Source of the DNA: Gammaproteobacteria bacterium
Lineage (GTDB): Bacteria > Pseudomonadota > Gammaproteobacteria > PS1 > Pseudothioglobaceae
Assembly: GCA_030739975.1 (NCBI GenBank)
Contig: JASLYC010000089.1
Span: 1 to 37,447, forward strand
Length of the DNA: 37,447 nucleotides
Direction: 5' to 3'
Shown: piece by piece, positions 34,762 through 37,447 of the stretch
How the letters are laid out: every line of letters begins with the position of its first letter
How positions within the stretch are numbered: the stretch's first letter is position 1
Made by a program: the position numbers and the translations under genes
The notes under the pieces: model-generated
What the model saw: only the letters and a program-made list of their open reading frames with translations
What the model was told of the DNA's origin: nothing
Databases searched by the model: none

Positions 34762-34815
34762 TTGTATTAATACTAAGTGATATCTCCTTAACGCTTGGTT
34801 GCTTGTTTAGTTGTA
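34744..34815 (+). repeat. Imperfect duplication of the binding-protein gene end
   Basis: Bases 34744-34766, covering the last codons and stop of the binding-protein gene, recur at 34793-34815 with 21 of 23 bases identical. The second copy, read in its own frame, again spells NAWLLV and a stop, against NAWLLG in the gene. It looks like the 3' tail left from a second copy of the gene. Confidence 0.6.
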
Positions 34816-34820
34816 CTATC

Positions 34821-34848
34821 ACGGGTCAGGCTAGCCTGACCCGTTTTA
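34821..34848 (+). terminator. Intrinsic terminator after the binding-protein gene
   Basis: Bases 34821-34831 and 34834-34844 form a perfect 11-bp GC-rich stem with a 2-base centre, followed directly by TTTTATT. This is a strong Rho-independent terminator. It separates the abundant binding protein from the ATPase and permease genes, so those need read-through or their own promoter in the 70 bases downstream. Confidence 0.9.
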
Positions 34849-34920
34849 TTGTGACTTGTATTGCCAGTATAATATTTGCTAAAGACAAATACTTTTCTTA
34901 ACTTCTTACTCCAAATATAG

Positions 34921-36009
34921 ATGACAGAATATAAATTAAGAACTCACAATGTTCGTAAAACATACGGTTCAGTTGTTGCACTTAAGGCAGCAAGTATAGA
35001 AATGCAAGAAGGTGAATTTCTCACATTGCTTGGCCCTTCTGGCTCAGGCAAAACTACTCTACTTATGGCAATCGCTGGTCTTAATAATCCCGACAGTGGT
35101 GATATTTGGATTGATGGTAAATTAGCCAACTTTTTGCCACCGTTTAAGCGTGACTTGGGAATGGTTTTCCAAAATTATGCACTGTTTCCGCACATGAATA
35201 TATTTGACAATATTGCCTTTCCACTAAGAATGCGCAAGATGCCTATGGCCCTTATTCGTAAAGAAGTTGCGCGTGTTTTAGAAATCGTTGAGCTTGACCA
35301 TGTTGCAAAACGATTTCCTCGTGAACTTTCTGGCGGTCAGCAACAACGCATCGCATTGGCGAGATGTTTTGTGTATAAACCATCAATTATTCTTATGGAC
35401 GAACCTCTGGGTGCGCTGGATAAAAAACTCCGAGAAACGCTACAACGCGAAATAAAACAATTACATGAAAATCTTGGAATTACCGTACTTTATGTAACTC
35501 ATGACCAAGAAGAGGCGATGGTTATGTCTGATCGTATTTGTGTTATGAATGATGGGAGTATAGATCAAATTGGCACACCAAATGAATTGTATTTTCAACC
35601 TTCCACCATGTTTTCTGCAGATTTTCTGGGTGAATCGAATTTGTTTGATGCACAAGTGTTAGAAGTAGGGAAAGACAGCGTGTTGATGCGTGGCCCTGCT
35701 GGAATGAATGTGCTTGGAGAGCTGAAAGAACCTGTGAAAATTGGTGAGCAGGTAAAATTTATGATACGACCAGAAACCGTAGATACTGACAATGATGCTA
35801 CGCGCGATAATGCCGTTGAGGGGATCCTGAAAGAGGTGATTGTTTTTGGTCAGATTACTAAGTATTTTATTGAACTTTCCGATGGCACCGAAATGGTGTC
35901 CACTCAATTAACATGCCGTGGTTCAAGCACAATTGAAATTGGACAGCGAATTATTCTAAACTGGGCTAAAACCAGCACAGTGATACTTACCAACGACGCT
36001 GGAAGTTGA
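34921..36009 (+). CDS. ABC transporter ATP-binding protein (PotA-type)
   Basis: The 362-residue protein is the ATPase of the importer. It has Walker A GPSGSGKTTLL (about residues 38-48), the Q-loop in GMVFQNYALFPHMN, signature ELSGGQQQRIALARCF, Walker B IILMDEPLGALDKKLR and the switch His in VTHDQEEAMVMSDRI. A C-terminal TOBE-type regulatory domain follows (from about 240, ESNLFDAQVLEVGKDSVLMRG and MIRPETV). This arrangement is typical of PotA/FbpC/CysA ATPases. No clear Shine-Dalgarno precedes the ATG. The permease gene starts two bases after the stop region (36011). It probably works with the Tat-exported binding protein upstream. Confidence 0.93.
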   Translation: MTEYKLRTHNVRKTYGSVVALKAASIEMQEGEFLTLLGPSGSGKTTLLMAIAGLNNPDSGDIWIDGKLANFLPPFKRDLGMVFQNYALFPHMNIFDNIAFPLRMRKMPMALIRKEVARVLEIVELDHVAKRFPRELSGGQQQRIALARCFVYKPSIILMDEPLGALDKKLRETLQREIKQLHENLGITVLYVTHDQEEAMVMSDRICVMNDGSIDQIGTPNELYFQPSTMFSADFLGESNLFDAQVLEVGKDSVLMRGPAGMNVLGELKEPVKIGEQVKFMIRPETVDTDNDATRDNAVEGILKEVIVFGQITKYFIELSDGTEMVSTQLTCRGSSTIEIGQRIILNWAKTSTVILTNDAGS

Positions 36010-36010
36010 A

Positions 36011-37447
36011 ATGAGCTCTAAATCAGAACAATTACCTAGCGTAACTTATACATCTATAGTCAGACCACGTAATTGGAGTCGTTTTTTATCGATTTCACCA
36101 GCTATTTTATTTCTAGGATTCTTTTTCATTTATCCTGTGGTGTTGTTACTGGGATTGAGTTTTGTGGATAGTAGTGGCACTCTGACCTTGGAGCATTACA
36201 CTCGTCTCTACGAGAAAGCGGTGTATGCGAAGGTATTGTTAATTACCCTAAAAATAGCCGGATGGACTACAATATTTTCAATTCTTGCAGGTTACCCAAT
36301 TGCTTATTTACTCAGTACAGTAAAGAGTAGTACTCGAAACTCACTAGTGATATGGGTGCTAATGCCTTTTTGGACCAGTTTTCTGGTGCGTACATTTGCT
36401 TGGATTGTATTACTAGGACGTCATGGAGCTCTAAACGAACTGTTGTTGGCACTCGGTATAGTTGACGCCCCCGTGCGCCTAATATTCAACTTTACTGGTG
36501 TCATGATTGGCATGGTACATGCCTTAATGCCATTATGTATATTAACGATGATGTCAGTAATGGAGAATATCGACCGAAATCTAGTGAGTGCTGCTTCGAC
36601 CCTTGGTGCTCGTGGTGGACAGGCTTTTTGGCGTGTCTATTTCCCGCTTTCTGCACCAGGCGTTGCAGCTGGTGGCATGTTGGTATTTATCACCGCTCTC
36701 GGGTTTTTTATTACACCGGCGTTGCTCGGTGGTGCGCGCGATACGATGATTGTGCAAGTGATTATTTTCCAAATCCATGAAGTACTGAACTGGGGTTTCG
36801 CGGGTGCTATCGCAATGTTATTGCTGGCTTCAGTATTAGTGATCTTTTTCTTTTACGATCAGCTACTTGGTTTATCTACATTATCTGGAGAGTCTACGCA
36901 TGAGCATAAGAAAGGCGTAATTGGACGAATCGGTCGCCGGTTAGGAGGTGGTGTGATTAATATATTAGGTTATTTATGTGAGCAAGGCGGTATATTAATT
37001 GACAAGCTGACACCCCAGCGAACCGATCGAGCACGTCGCCAAGGAAGTAGGACCACTCTTTGGATAACTGCAATGACAGTTATTGCTTTCCTATGTATTC
37101 CTGCATTATTTGTTATCCCTGTTTCTTTTACCGAGGATGGCTTCCTTGGTTGGCCTCCAAAAGGTTTCTCTCTACAATGGTATGAACAAGTGTTGAACTC
37201 ACCTGCATGGGCCGCAGCCGCTTCACGCTCCTTTGTAGTGGCCATTTCATCGGCGCTCTTGGGAATGTCAATCGGTGTCCCAGCGGCCTTTTTTTTGGCG
37301 AGGAGGCAATTTTTTGGTAAGGCAGCGCTGTTTGCTTTCCTAGTTTCTCCAATTATTATGCCGAATATTATTATCGCCGTTGCGTTGTTTTACCTGTACG
37401 CTAAATTAGGCCTAGTAGGAACAAATATGGGTCTTATTTTAGGCCAT
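36011..37447 (+). CDS. Fused two-domain ABC permease, truncated by the window edge
   Basis: A single uninterrupted frame of 479 codons runs from ATG 36011 to the right edge. The first half is a PotB-type permease: SISPAILFLGFFFIYPVVLL, MPFWTSFLVRTFAWIVLLGRHG, then the EAA-like loop SAASTLGARGGQAFWRVYFP near residue 194 and GFFITPALLGGARDTMI. A hydrophilic linker of about 60 residues (bases roughly 36880-37055) leads into a second, PotC-type half: CIPALFVIPVSFTEDGFLGW, then LQWYEQVLNSPAWAAAASRS and ISSALLGMSIGVPAAFFLAR. I checked the linker codon by codon and found no stop. Fused permeases are known in FbpB/ThiP-type importers, while polyamine importers usually have two genes. The C-terminus lies beyond the window. 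Confidence 0.9.
   Translation, partial: MSSKSEQLPSVTYTSIVRPRNWSRFLSISPAILFLGFFFIYPVVLLLGLSFVDSSGTLTLEHYTRLYEKAVYAKVLLITLKIAGWTTIFSILAGYPIAYLLSTVKSSTRNSLVIWVLMPFWTSFLVRTFAWIVLLGRHGALNELLLALGIVDAPVRLIFNFTGVMIGMVHALMPLCILTMMSVMENIDRNLVSAASTLGARGGQAFWRVYFPLSAPGVAAGGMLVFITALGFFITPALLGGARDTMIVQVIIFQIHEVLNWGFAGAIAMLLLASVLVIFFFYDQLLGLSTLSGESTHEHKKGVIGRIGRRLGGGVINILGYLCEQGGILIDKLTPQRTDRARRQGSRTTLWITAMTVIAFLCIPALFVIPVSFTEDGFLGWPPKGFSLQWYEQVLNSPAWAAAASRSFVVAISSALLGMSIGVPAAFFLARRQFFGKAALFAFLVSPIIMPNIIIAVALFYLYAKLGLVGTNMGLILGH

Noticed and set aside
36535-37352. Short open frames on both strands near the right edge
   Set aside because: They overlap the continuous fused-permease frame, which has clear membrane and EAA-loop features.

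Overview
The window looks like chromosomal DNA from an AT-rich gammaproteobacterium. The gene set (FtsA beside LpxC, short-form HPF, QueH, complete Ilv/Leu/Arg enzymes, a urt-ure urea cluster) and the protein wording fit the marine SUP05/Thioglobus group. That placement is an inference from memory of such proteins; no search was run.

Bases 1-5913 hold a housekeeping run: the 3' part of pepN, a CinA-C amidohydrolase (pncC), dusA, ftsA and lpxC, all on + and tightly packed. ftsZ is not between ftsA and lpxC. Bases 5979-11744 hold branched-chain amino-acid genes (ilvB-ilvN-ilvC, then pssA, then leuA). An unannotated leucine-rich leader peptide lies just before leuA. A HolD-like/UDG-fold small protein and queH follow. 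On the minus strand, argD-argF face them. A 67-residue gene with its own terminator is divergent from hpf, mgtE and an EamA transporter.

Bases 18004-18394 form a long, structured, gene-poor leader with two exact 58-bp direct repeats. They precede a complete urea cassette on +: urtABCDE (high-affinity urea ABC importer), a small His-containing membrane protein, ureD, a fused ureAB, ureC, ureE, ureF and ureG. Together these import urea and hydrolyse it to ammonia and CO2, with the nickel-insertion chaperones included. An algC-like phosphohexomutase (minus) and a stand-alone RseC-like protein close this part.

From about 31.05 kb the character changes. A short remnant resembling the start of a Gfo/Idh/MocA oxidoreductase is followed by a MATE exporter and a LysR regulator (both minus). 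Divergently comes an ABC importer (Tat-exported binding protein, ATPase, and a fused two-domain permease running off the right edge). These genes have more G+C-rich stretches and more CGN arginine codons than much of the left side, and I read them as an accessory island. I saw no tRNA, rRNA, CRISPR array or transposase.
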